Shown piece by piece: positions 6,979 to 16,272 of a stretch of DNA of 21,898 bases. The notes under the pieces are model-generated. The model saw nothing but the letters and a program-made list of their open reading frames with translations, had not been told where the DNA came from and did no database searches. The stretch comes from Bacillota bacterium (lineage in GTDB: Bacteria; Bacillota; Bacilli; Paenibacillales; Paenibacillaceae): the NCBI GenBank assembly GCA_023460795.1, contig JAEWPC010000043.1:1-21898 (forward strand), written 5' to 3'. The position numbers were made by a program, and so were the translations under genes. Numbering within the stretch: the stretch's first letter is position 1; every line of letters starts with the position of its first letter.

Positions 6979-8955
6979 GTGTTGAGTTCGATTCGAGCTA
7001 AAATATTCGTTGCGTTCGTTGTCTGTATCGTCGCCGCGGCGGCGATCGTCGGATTCGCTTCCTATTCGATATCGTCCGATGTCGTGAAGCGGCAAGCCGT
7101 GCAAGCCGCAACGACGGCGGCCGATCAAGCGGGGGACAAGCTGGAGCTGCAGCTTCGAGCTTATGAGCAGATCGCGAAGCAGATCGCCGTCGATCCGGAG
7201 ATCGGCGCCGGCCTTACGCACCTGAACGCAGGGACAGACTCGGCGGCAAGGCTGCAGGCTCAGGGGACGATCCTGGCGAAGCTTAGCAGTTATCAGTTCG
7301 CGGGAGAGGGTATCGCCAACCTTTACTTGCTCCCCGTGGACGAGGGGTTCAAGTCGATTTCGACGGCGACGTTCACGTTCAAGGACGAGCTGCGGTCGGA
7401 GGCTTGGTTCCGAAGCTTGGCGGATTCGTCCGTCACGGCGGCGTGGGTGCCGACGACATCAAGCGGCCTGCTCGGGGTATCCAATGCTCCGGTATTCTCG
7501 TACTTACGCTTGATCGATGCCGCATCGGCAGGCGGACATGCCATGCTGCTGCTCGTCGAGCTGAAGGCGACGGTGCTGGACGAAGCGCTTGGCGAGCTTG
7601 CGGCGAGCGGTGCCGAGAGGGTACTGCTGACTTCCACGGATAACACCATCTTCGCCGATACGGAATCGGCCAACATCGGGGCGGTATTCACTACGGATGG
7701 GCTAAGCGATTGGCTTGTCGCGGAAGGCGATGTTCCGGTCGCGAGTTGGAAGCTTGCGAGTATGACTCGCTGGTCGGCGCTTACGACACAGGTGGATCGC
7801 ATCCTGAAGCTGACGATCATCATCACGGCGGTTAGCGCGGTGGTAGCCGTAGCCATTGCGTACGGCATCGCTAGGATGATCGGGCGGCCGATCGCGGAGC
7901 TAAGCCGGCTGATGAAGTCGGGCGAGAGCGGCGACTTCTCCGGTCGTGCGACTCTTAATCGCAAGGACGAGATCGGGCAGCTGGCCGCCGGCTATAACGC
8001 GATGGCGGATCGGATCGCCACGCTCGTCGAGGGCACGCGGCGTGCTGCTGACGGGATGGCGGAACATGCATGGTCTTTGAATGAATTCTCGAAGCAATCG
8101 GAGACGACGGCCTCTCAGGTCGCGGCAGCGACGAACGAGATCGCCATGGGAGCCGCCAATCTGGCGGTGGAAGCGGAAAAGGGCATGGGTTACGCGCAGC
8201 ATATCGAGGAACGGATGGCCGAATCCGATCAGGCGTGCCAATCGCTGGAACGCAGCGCGGCGGAGGTGCTGGAGGCGAGTCATGAAGGAGAGTCGCATCT
8301 GCGGTTGCTGGACGACAAGGCCACCGCGGCGGAACGTATGATCGCGCAGCTGCTGTCTATCGCAGGAAGATTCGCGGATAGTACGGGCGAGATCGGTCGT
8401 GTGCTCGGACTGCTGGAAGATATCTCGAAGAGAACGGAGATCCTATCGCTGAATGCTTCTATCGAATCGACCCGGTCGCAGGAAGGCGGGCGGGGCTTCA
8501 AAGTCATCGCCGACGAGGTGCGCAAGCTTGCCCACCGATCGAAGGACTCGATTAACGATGCGCGGCGAATTACCGATCGGGTACAGGCCGACGCGCACGA
8601 TACGATCGCGATGCTGCAGGAGGCGCAACCCCTGTTCAGCGAGCAGCTTCAAGCGACGAGGGCGGTTCTCGGGATTATCGGCGGCGTGGCCGGACAGATG
8701 GATCTGTTCCGCGATCGGCTGGACGGAATGGCAGAAGGCAACCGACGGCTCGGCGAGGCTCATCGCGCGCTCGTCGGATCGGTCGGCGAGGTCGGCGCGA
8801 CGTCCCAGCAGGCGGCCGCTTCGAGCGAGCAGGTGGCGAAGCTAGGCTCCGAACAGTTCGAGGCGAGCGCGAAGCTTGTTTCGTTGGCCGAGGAGCTTAG
8901 CGAACTGTCGAATCATTTGCAGCTCTCGTTGTCGGGCATCGTGACAAGAAAGTAA
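6979..8955 (+). CDS. Methyl-accepting chemotaxis protein
   Basis: A 658-residue membrane chemoreceptor. Transmembrane helix 1 is at about residues 7-28. An extracellular Cache-like sensing region covers about 30-270. Helix 2 is at about 275-297 (LTIIITAVSAVVAVAIAYGI), followed by HAMP (GRPIAELSRLM onward). A long coiled-coil signalling domain follows; its hairpin tip is LSLNASIESTRSQEGGRGF, then KVIADEVRKLAHRS. I chose GTG 6979, because AAGGGGGA lies directly upstream and the protein then begins at the first helix; an in-frame ATG at 6853 lies upstream of the promoter. The tip differs from the usual LALNAAIEAARAGE form. No C-terminal CheR-binding pentapeptide is visible. It probably steers cells towards the substrate of the importer downstream. 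Confidence 0.92.
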   Translation: MLSSIRAKIFVAFVVCIVAAAAIVGFASYSISSDVVKRQAVQAATTAADQAGDKLELQLRAYEQIAKQIAVDPEIGAGLTHLNAGTDSAARLQAQGTILAKLSSYQFAGEGIANLYLLPVDEGFKSISTATFTFKDELRSEAWFRSLADSSVTAAWVPTTSSGLLGVSNAPVFSYLRLIDAASAGGHAMLLLVELKATVLDEALGELAASGAERVLLTSTDNTIFADTESANIGAVFTTDGLSDWLVAEGDVPVASWKLASMTRWSALTTQVDRILKLTIIITAVSAVVAVAIAYGIARMIGRPIAELSRLMKSGESGDFSGRATLNRKDEIGQLAAGYNAMADRIATLVEGTRRAADGMAEHAWSLNEFSKQSETTASQVAAATNEIAMGAANLAVEAEKGMGYAQHIEERMAESDQACQSLERSAAEVLEASHEGESHLRLLDDKATAAERMIAQLLSIAGRFADSTGEIGRVLGLLEDISKRTEILSLNASIESTRSQEGGRGFKVIADEVRKLAHRSKDSINDARRITDRVQADAHDTIAMLQEAQPLFSEQLQATRAVLGIIGGVAGQMDLFRDRLDGMAEGNRRLGEAHRALVGSVGEVGATSQQAAASSEQVAKLGSEQFEASAKLVSLAEELSELSNHLQLSLSGIVTRK

Positions 8956-8977
8956 ACCAATCTGCAATTTTGTCTCA

Positions 8978-9007
8978 TTGAGAGCGCTGTCATGTCGGAA
9001 TTATAGT
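8978..9007 (+). promoter_or_regulatory. Importer promoter with an embedded CcpA cre site
   Basis: TTGAGA (8978-8983), an 18-base spacer and TATAGT (9002-9007). TTGAGAGCGCTGTCA (8978-8992) fits the cre consensus WTGNAANCGNWNNCW with a single mismatch, and TGAGAGCGCTGTCA is a 12-of-14 palindrome. A protein bound here would cover the -35 element and spacer, so CcpA should repress. This is strong sequence support for carbon catabolite control; binding itself is inference. Confidence 0.7.
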
Positions 9008-9047
9008 ATAGCTATCCCGAGGGGAACAAGACGAGGAGGTCATACAC

Positions 9048-10151
9048 ATGAGAAACAAGCTTATGACAGGAACAGTGCTGACGGCGCTTACATTCAGCGT
9101 GTTGGCAGGATGCGGATCCAACGATAATAACGACAAACCGGCGGCTTCGGCTTCGGCAACCCCGGCAGCAAGCGCTTCCGCGAGCTCCGATAGCCAAGGC
9201 TCCGCGGAGCCGGCGAAGCTGAGCGGCAAAGTCACGATCTACTCGCCGAACCAGGCGGAGATCAACAACCCGATCCTGAAGGAGTTCCAAGATCGCACGG
9301 GCGTCGAAGTCGAACTGATCTCCGGCGGTACGGGCGAGCTGCTGAAGCGGGTACAGGCGGAAGACGGCCGTCCGTTGGGGGATGTCTTCTTCGGAGGCGG
9401 CGCCGAGTCGCTAGCTGCCTACGCGAAATACTTCGAAGAGTACGAGACTACGGAATCCGCCAATATTGGCCAGGCATACAAGGACAAGGCGAACCACTTC
9501 ACGCCGTTCTCCGCGCTGCCGATGGTCATCATGTATAACAAGGACCTCGTTAAGGAAGGCGAAGAGCCGAAGGGCTGGGCAGACCTGCTCGATCCGAAGT
9601 GGAAGGGCAAGATCGCGTTCGCCGATCCGGCGAAATCGGGCTCGTCGTTCACCCAAGTCGTTACGATGCTGAGCGCGTTCGGCCGCGACGACGGCAAAGG
9701 CTGGGAATTCGTAAGAAGCTTCATCGACAACCTGGACGGTAAGATCCTTAGCGGTTCCTCGATGGTGTTCAAAGGCGTAGCGGACAAAGAGTTCCCGCTG
9801 GGCGTAACGCTGGAAGAAGCGGCGCTTCGCAACCTCGAAGGCGGCGCGAACGTCGGCCTCATCTATCCATCGGAAGGCACTTCCGCCGTACCGGACGGTC
9901 TGGCGATCATCAAGGGCGCCAAGAACATGGAGAACGCGAAAGCGTTCGTCGACTTCGCGGTAGGCAAAGACGTGCAGAACATGCTGCAAAGCGAGTTCAA
10001 GCGTCGTCCGGTGCGCACGGACGCTGCGGAAGCGACGGGCATTCCGTCTTCCAAGGACATCAAGCTGGTCGAGTATGATTTCGACTGGGCATCCGAGAAC
10101 AAAGACGCGGTCATGAAGAAGTTCAATAACATTCTGATCGGAGCCGAATAA
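9048..10151 (+). CDS. ABC importer substrate-binding lipoprotein, AfuA/Fbp-like
   Basis: A 367-residue lipoprotein. The signal peptide ends in VLAGC with lipidated Cys22, then an Ala/Ser-rich linker runs to about residue 55. The binding domain follows from VTIYSPNQAEINNPILKEF. It belongs to the family-1 solute-binding group of iron, phosphonate and hexose-phosphate importers, with KGWADLLDPKWKGKIAFADP and LIYPSEGTSAVPDG as family features. The paired tyrosines that iron-binding members use are absent: no YY occurs anywhere. AGGAGGT lies seven bases before the ATG. It is the first gene of a binding protein-ATPase-permease operon with a cre site in the promoter. A phosphorylated carbon compound is the more likely ligand; this is inference. 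Confidence 0.9.
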   Translation: MRNKLMTGTVLTALTFSVLAGCGSNDNNDKPAASASATPAASASASSDSQGSAEPAKLSGKVTIYSPNQAEINNPILKEFQDRTGVEVELISGGTGELLKRVQAEDGRPLGDVFFGGGAESLAAYAKYFEEYETTESANIGQAYKDKANHFTPFSALPMVIMYNKDLVKEGEEPKGWADLLDPKWKGKIAFADPAKSGSSFTQVVTMLSAFGRDDGKGWEFVRSFIDNLDGKILSGSSMVFKGVADKEFPLGVTLEEAALRNLEGGANVGLIYPSEGTSAVPDGLAIIKGAKNMENAKAFVDFAVGKDVQNMLQSEFKRRPVRTDAAEATGIPSSKDIKLVEYDFDWASENKDAVMKKFNNILIGAE

Positions 10152-10163
10152 GGATAGCGGATC

Positions 10164-10206
10164 GGGAGGCAGCCTGCAGGCACGCGAATCGGGAATGCCT
10201 CCCTTT
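10164..10206 (+). other. Intercistronic hairpin between binding protein and ATPase genes
   Basis: GGGAGGCA (10164-10171) pairs with TGCCTCCC (10196-10203), an eight-base-pair perfect stem. Its loop holds a second palindrome, GCCTGCAGGC (10172-10181). Only three T follow. Such structures after the binding protein gene commonly protect the upstream mRNA or partly terminate, so that binding protein exceeds the membrane components. Confidence 0.6.
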
Positions 10207-10227
10207 CCCGTTCAGGAGGGTAATCAT

Positions 10228-11355
<1,128 letters not shown>

Positions 11356-13028
11356 TCTACGCGTCTGGGATTTCTGGACTTGGGTGACGCTCTTCGCGGT
11401 AGCGTTCCTGCTGCTGTTCGTCGTCTATCCGTTATTTTCCCTTATGGGCACGAGTCTCTACGATGCGGACGGAAATTTCACGTTAGCGAACTATTACGAC
11501 TTCGGACGTCTGAAATACTATCGACAGGCATTATGGCACAGCTTCACCGTATCGGGATTGGCCATGCTGTTCGCGACGCTGATCGGCGTGCCGATGGCGT
11601 ACATTACGACGCGGTATAATATCCGGTTCAAGGGACTCATTCACATTCTAATCATCATGTCCCTGATCTCGCCGCCGTTCATCGGCGCCTACTCGTGGAT
11701 TCTAATGCTCGGCAACAACGGCTTCATCACGAACTTTCTGAATGATATCGGCCTTCATATAAAGTCGATCTATGGCATGCACGGTATCGTATTCGTATTC
11801 ACGCTCCAGCTGTACCCTCACATCTATCTATACGTGTCCGGCGCGCTCAAGACGATCGACAGCTCTCTCGAGGAAGCTTCGCAAAGCCTTGGCATGTCGG
11901 CCTGGCGCAGGATGCGCACCGTTACGCTGCCGCTGATCTTCCCGACGCTGTCCGCCGGCATGCTGATGGTGTTCATGGCGTCTTTCGCCGACTTCGGCAC
12001 GCCGATGCTGATCGGCCAAGGCTACAAGACGCTGCCGGTGCTCGCCTATGACCAGTTCATCAGCGAGATGGGCGGCAACGCGGCGATGGCGAGTACGCTG
12101 AGCGTCATCTTGATCTTGTGTACGACGACGATCTTATTCATTCAGAGATATGTCGTCTCCCGTAAAAATTACTCGATGTCGGGCATGCGCACGCCGACCG
12201 TAAAGACGTTGCGTCCCGTTCCGAAGTTCCTGCTGACGCTCGCGGCGCTGATCGTCGTCTGTATCTCGATCATTCCGCAAGCGACGGTTGTCGTCACTTC
12301 GTTCATTAAGCGGAATGGACCGGTGTTCCAGAAGGGCTTCACGCTCGACAGCTACCGGGAAATTCTGTACCGCGTCCCTAAGGCGATTATCAACACGTAC
12401 ACGTACTCGATTATCGCCATCATCGTCATGATCGTACTCGGCATGTTGATCTCCTACGTGCTCGTTCGCCGCAAGTCGAAGTTGACGGCCATGATTGACG
12501 GCGTCATCATGCTTCCTTACGTCATGCCGGGAACGGTACTCGGGATCAGCCTTATCATCGCGTTCAACAAACCGCCGATCATTCTGACCGGCACTTGGAT
12601 CATTCTGGTCATCGCGTACATCGTGCGGAAGATTCCGTACACGATACGCTCCAGTACCGCCATTCTGACGCAGCTTGACCGAAGCGTCGAGGAAGCGTCG
12701 ATCAGCCTTGGCGTCCCGCCGGCGAAAACGTTCTTCAAGACGACGGCTCGGCTGATGGCTCCGGGGGTCGCTTCGGGCGGCATACTGAGTTGGGTAACGA
12801 CGATCAACGAGCTGAGCTCGACGATCGTGCTGTACTTCGGCGCTACGGCGACGATCTCGGTGACGATCTACAGCGAGGTATTCACCGCGAACTACGGCAC
12901 GGGTGCCGCGCTCGCTTCCATTCTGTCGCTGACGACGCTGGTCTCGTTGCTCATCGCTTACTTCGTATCCGGACGCAAGGAATTGAAGATTTAATGTCAA
13001 ATCGAGGTATTCCTGCAACGGCTTCGCC

Positions 13029-13057
13029 TTGGGAGTAGGGAGCATGTACGGTATACT
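13029..13057 (+). promoter_or_regulatory. Sigma-A-like promoter of the second binding-protein gene
   Basis: TTGGGA (13029-13034), a 17-base spacer and TATACT (13052-13057). It suggests that the two following genes can be expressed apart from the importer. No terminator is seen between the permease and this promoter, so read-through is also possible. Confidence 0.6.
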
Positions 13058-13060
13058 GGT

Positions 13061-13082
13061 TTCCATAACGAAATGAATGGAA
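13061..13082 (+). promoter_or_regulatory. Inverted repeat TTCCAT-N10-ATGGAA, candidate operator
   Basis: TTCCAT (13061-13066) and ATGGAA (13077-13082) are exact complements separated by ten bases. They cover the expected start point just after the -10 element, a position suited to a repressor. The regulator is unknown. Confidence 0.3.
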
Positions 13083-13098
13083 CGTTAGGGGAAGCGCA

Positions 13099-14307
13099 AT
13101 GAAAAGGCGACTAGGTATACTCACGGGTTTCCTGATCCTTGCCGGTTGTCTGATCGCGTCAATGATCGCATGGTCGGGATCGTCGACGAGCCTCGGACGC
13201 GAGAACGGCATATCGACGACCATCAACGTATGGATATACGACCAAGAGCTGAAACCGCTCTTGGAGCAGTATGAGAAGGAAAATACGGAATTGAGCGTCA
13301 ATATCCGGACATTCCGGAGCTGGGATTCCTTATATGAAGAGCTGCTTAAGGCGATCTCCGCGAATAATGCGCCGCATATCGCCGAGATCGCCAGCACCTA
13401 CGGCGTTGCGCAGTTGATCGAGCGGGATATCGTCCGGCCGGCGGTGCTGACGGAAGAAGCGCTCGGCAACCGCATCGCGGAGCCTTTCGCCGCCGCCTTC
13501 TCATATGAAGGGCGGCAATGGGCGGTTCCGGTAGGCGGCAGCGTACCTGTGATCTATAGCAATCGCGAATTGTTCCATGCCGCGCATGCCGGAGAAGCTC
13601 CTATGGATTGGGAGGCGGTCAAGCGCGCGGGCAGCATGATCGTCAAGGATGTGGACGTAGACGGCAAGACGGACATATGGGGCCTGGCTGCGGATCCCGA
13701 CATGGCATGGGTGCATATGAATGCCTCCTACGACCCGGGCGACGCCGGTTGGGAGCGGGCACGGCTGCTTGATAGCTTCGGGCGATGGCGGGATTACGTG
13801 AACGGGACCCGATTAATGCCCCCGCTGCAGCACGAGTTGGCCGCGAGCCAATTCATATACGGCAAGGTAGGCATGCTCGTCAGCTCGTCGCGCAAGCGCG
13901 CCGTGCTCGAGAAGTATATCGGCGGCAAATTCGACCTGGATATTACGCCGCTGCCGCGCGTCGACCGCGACGCGAAGCTCTTGCTTGACGCTCGCGGCTT
14001 GGCCGTCTTGGCATCCGACGCGGAGGCCGAGACGTTGTCTCACGCGGTAGTTCGTCACATGCTGGATGAGCGAGTGCAGTCGAGGTTAATGCGAGAGGTG
14101 TCGCTAATACCGGCGCGGGTCGATGTCGCGGATGCTTTGCTTCGATCCGCCGACTTGACCGCCCGGGAGAGAGAAGTGTTGCAGATGGCGGAGTTGCTCG
14201 CGGCGAAGCAGCCGCAGGCGGACGACGAGTTACGATGGAGGAGCTATACCGAAGCGCAAGAGAAGCTGGAGACGTACCCTGACGGTACCGTGAATGTCGT
14301 GCCTTAG
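13099..14307 (+). CDS. Membrane-anchored family-1 solute-binding-like protein
   Basis: A 402-residue exported protein resembling MalE/UgpB-type binding proteins: TINVWIYDQELKPLLEQYEKEN near residue 40, then WAVPVGGSVPVIYSNRELF with the usual pattern of these proteins, and DGKTDIWGLA. The N-terminus has a positively charged start, a hydrophobic stretch and LAGC at residues 15-18. The hydrophobic stretch continues beyond that cysteine (LIASMIAW), so it may be either a lipoprotein or an uncleaved membrane anchor. AGGGGAAG precedes the ATG. No separate permease pair follows. It could deliver a second ligand to the fused importer, or act as an extracellular sensor partner of the kinase or chemoreceptor. 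The function is unassigned. Confidence 0.75.
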   Translation: MKRRLGILTGFLILAGCLIASMIAWSGSSTSLGRENGISTTINVWIYDQELKPLLEQYEKENTELSVNIRTFRSWDSLYEELLKAISANNAPHIAEIASTYGVAQLIERDIVRPAVLTEEALGNRIAEPFAAAFSYEGRQWAVPVGGSVPVIYSNRELFHAAHAGEAPMDWEAVKRAGSMIVKDVDVDGKTDIWGLAADPDMAWVHMNASYDPGDAGWERARLLDSFGRWRDYVNGTRLMPPLQHELAASQFIYGKVGMLVSSSRKRAVLEKYIGGKFDLDITPLPRVDRDAKLLLDARGLAVLASDAEAETLSHAVVRHMLDERVQSRLMREVSLIPARVDVADALLRSADLTAREREVLQMAELLAAKQPQADDELRWRSYTEAQEKLETYPDGTVNVVP

Positions 14308-14353
14308 GATGGGTAGCGGAACCGGACGGGGCGATCCGTGTGGAGGGGAACCT

Positions 14354-15196
14354 ATGAGAATTGAACATCTATCGATACGAGGATGCAACGAGTGGAACGA
14401 GGACGCGTACGTCGTCAACGATGCGCGACGGATCTACGCGGTGATGGACGGCGCGACTTCCGAAGCGAGCCAGCCCGGCGTCGAGACGGGCGGATACTTG
14501 GCTTCGCATAGCGTGCAGCGGTATTTCGAGGCGTTGGATAAAGCATCCGATGCCGTTACGCTTAGGGATCACGCCGTGATCGCGAACGAGCGGATTCGCG
14601 GTCTGATGCAGGAACGGGGCATGGACGTGGAGGACAAGCGGACGCTATGGGCGACGGGACTTGCGGTCGTCCGCGTCGGCGAGTATCAGGTGGAGTACGC
14701 GCAAGCGGGCGACTGCATGATCGTGGCTGTTTACGCCGACGGTACGGTGCGGACGGTGACGCACGATCAAGTCGATCATTTCGACGAGAAGACGAGAATG
14801 CTCTGGGATCGGTGTATCGCGGAAGGCATGACGCCGCAGCAGGCGCGCGAACGTGCGTTCCAAGTCATCGGGAACAATCGCCTGCTGACGAATACCGAAG
14901 GCGGTTACGGTATTCTGAACGGCGATCCGAAGCTGGCACGGTATGTAGAGCACGGCATGATTAATCGGATTCAGCTGCGGACGCTATTGTTGTTCACGGA
15001 CGGACTGTTCCTGCCGCGCAAAGCCGGCGATCCCGCCCCTCCGATGTCCGAGATGGTCGCGTTAATCGAGGAGAAAGGTCTGCGCGGATACGCCGAGTGG
15101 CTCGTGGCTAACGAGCTGGACGAATCGCAGCAAGGCTTGTACACGCGGTTGAAGGTGTCGGACGACAAGACGGCGATTCGCATCGATCTGGATTGA
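14354..15196 (+). CDS. PP2C-like protein phosphatase
   Basis: A 280-residue cytoplasmic protein of the PP2C family, metal-dependent Ser/Thr phosphatases. Metal-binding acids are seen in NEDAYV (Asp17), MDGAT (Asp32), GDC (Asp120) and LLLFTDGL (Asp216). The second motif is DGAT rather than the usual DGMGG, so it is a divergent member. There is no transmembrane helix or signal peptide. ATG 14354 is taken because GGAGGGG precedes it by five bases; an in-frame ATG at 14294 lies inside the previous gene. It is 46 bases after the binding-protein-like gene and probably co-transcribed. No partner kinase is present nearby. Its target could be a phosphoprotein, or a small phosphorylated compound if it is repurposed; neither can be decided here. 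Confidence 0.82.
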   Translation: MRIEHLSIRGCNEWNEDAYVVNDARRIYAVMDGATSEASQPGVETGGYLASHSVQRYFEALDKASDAVTLRDHAVIANERIRGLMQERGMDVEDKRTLWATGLAVVRVGEYQVEYAQAGDCMIVAVYADGTVRTVTHDQVDHFDEKTRMLWDRCIAEGMTPQQARERAFQVIGNNRLLTNTEGGYGILNGDPKLARYVEHGMINRIQLRTLLLFTDGLFLPRKAGDPAPPMSEMVALIEEKGLRGYAEWLVANELDESQQGLYTRLKVSDDKTAIRIDLD

Positions 15197-15211
15197 GGGC
15201 CTCTTAGCCCT

Positions 15212-15262
15212 AGACTAAACAAGCTGTCTCCGATATGCAATCGGCGACAGCTTGTTTAGTCT
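15212..15262. terminator. Large hairpin between convergent genes
   Basis: GACTAAACAAGCTGTC (15213-15228) pairs perfectly with GACAGCTTGTTTAGTC (15246-15261). An inner CCGAT/ATCGG stem caps it with loop ATGCA, so the structure is about 22 base pairs with one mismatch. An outer A-T pair extends it. It lies between the PP2C gene and the fnr gene, which run towards each other, so it probably terminates or blocks both transcripts. T-tracts are weak (TTCTAT on the plus strand). Confidence 0.75.
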
Positions 15263-15277
15263 TCTATGCTCTAACCA

Positions 15278-16027
15278 TTAAATACAACACACGTTCCCCG
15301 CGCAAGCCGGACATTCGGGACAGCCGCATATTTTCTTGAGGGCTTTCAAGTCGCGGATGACGATGCGGCCGCCTATCATATCGATCGTGCCTTCTTCCTT
15401 GAGCCCGTTGAGCATTCGGTTGACGCTCTCGCGGGTCGTGCCGATGAATTCGGCCATCTCCGTATTCGTCAGCCTCAAGTTGATGCGAATGCCGTCTTCC
15501 TGGGCGACGCCGAACGAGTTCGCCATGCGGATCAGCGTCGAAGCGAGCGCGCCTGGCTTGCCGAACAGCAGGAGGTCGCGAAGCTTCGATTCGGTCACGC
15601 GATGGTTAAGAGCCATCCAGTGCATGAAGGGGAGCGCCAGATCGCCATGTTGGACGAGCAGCATATCGATGTCTTTCCAAGCTATGATGCCCAGTTCGGC
15701 GTTATCCATTACTTCGGCGCTATAGCCGTGCACGACGCCGCGGCCGCCACCCATCTCGCCGATTAGATCGCCGGTTTGCAGAATCGACAGAATCAGGCTT
15801 TTACCGTCCTCGGTCGTTTTGCGCAGCATGACTTTACCCGAACGAACGTAGATAAGCTTGTCGCTGGTCTCGCCTTCCCAGAACAGGACGGTGCCGGCCT
15901 TCGCGCGCTTCGGCGCCATGATCTCTTCTAATAATTCGAATTGCGCCGCCGTCAGGAAGCTCGTGATCCCCTTTTCGTTTTTCTTCGTCTCGCATGGAAT
16001 CGGAGCGTATGCTAACATCGCTGCCAT
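15278..16027 (-). CDS. fnr: Fnr/Crp-family regulator with C-terminal Fe-S cysteines
   Basis: A 249-residue regulator. A cyclic-nucleotide-binding fold covers about residues 25-135. The helix-turn-helix holds EFIGTTRESVNRML, whose Arg-Glu-x3-Arg pattern is that of proteins recognising TGTGA. The C-terminus CGCPECPACAGNVCC has cysteines at 234, 236, 239, 242, 247 and 248. In Bacillus subtilis Fnr, C-terminal cysteines hold an oxygen-labile [4Fe-4S] cluster, so this protein should be active without oxygen. I use the ATG at 16027 because GAAGGGG lies nine bases upstream; the ATG at 16036 touches the ribosome site. It diverges from nreA, and the shared intergenic region carries its box. Bacillus Fnr activates nitrate respiration and fermentation genes. 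Confidence 0.9.
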   Translation of the reverse strand: MAAMLAYAPIPCETKKNEKGITSFLTAAQFELLEEIMAPKRAKAGTVLFWEGETSDKLIYVRSGKVMLRKTTEDGKSLILSILQTGDLIGEMGGGRGVVHGYSAEVMDNAELGIIAWKDIDMLLVQHGDLALPFMHWMALNHRVTESKLRDLLLFGKPGALASTLIRMANSFGVAQEDGIRINLRLTNTEMAEFIGTTRESVNRMLNGLKEEGTIDMIGGRIVIRDLKALKKICGCPECPACAGNVCCI

Positions 16028-16062
16028 GGTCGCCATCCCCTTCGCTTGTGCTTTGTGATTTC

Positions 16063-16068
16063 ATTGTA
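16063..16068 (-). promoter_or_regulatory. Possible -10 element of fnr
   Basis: On the minus strand TACAAT is preceded by TG (TGTACAAT), an extended -10 pattern, about 36 bases before the chosen fnr start. No good -35 is seen, as for activated or extended -10 promoters. Confidence 0.4.
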
Positions 16069-16135
16069 CAATCGATTCGCGGCGAGCGTTATCGGGGAGC
16101 TACCTGATTGTTCGGGGGAAACTCCCTTATTTTCC

Positions 16136-16151
16136 TGTGAGAAATCTCACA
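16136..16151. promoter_or_regulatory. Perfect Fnr/Crp-type box TGTGA-N6-TCACA
   Basis: TGTGA (16136-16140), six bases, TCACA (16147-16151): a perfect inverted repeat in the region shared by fnr and nreA. It matches the box used by Bacillus-type Fnr. It is about 75 bp from the putative fnr -10 and about 85 bp from a possible nreA -10, so upstream activation or autoregulation is possible in either direction. Confidence 0.8.
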
Positions 16152-16171
16152 CCGATACCGCGATTCAGTAC

Positions 16172-16205
16172 ATTCCCCGACCCCAAAATCAGGGGATTCC
16201 CCGAC
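16172..16205 (+). promoter_or_regulatory. GGGG-ATT-CCCC palindrome and ATTCCCCGAC repeats, candidate NreC site
   Basis: GGGGATTCCCC (16192-16202) is a palindrome with arms GGGGA/TCCCC. ATTCCCCGAC occurs at 16172-16181 and 16196-16205. Staphylococcal NreC is reported to bind a GGG-N4-CCC palindrome, which this contains (my recollection of the literature). A possible -10 TACACT lies at 16228-16233, placing the palindrome near -43 of nreA. Confidence 0.4.
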
Positions 16206-16272
16206 TCCTTTCGTACGGGCGATTCGATACACTGAAAGCAGAGGGTGCGCGGACTCGAAAGGTGCGGTATCT

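Noticed and set aside
9048..10151. Annotation of the binding protein as an Fe(III) binder
   Set aside because: No adjacent tyrosines, and the promoter has a cre site; no Fur-like box was seen.
12134..13066. A 310-codon antisense frame in the permease gene
   Set aside because: It is a complement of hydrophobic helices and gives an Arg/Asp/Asn-rich product with no domain.
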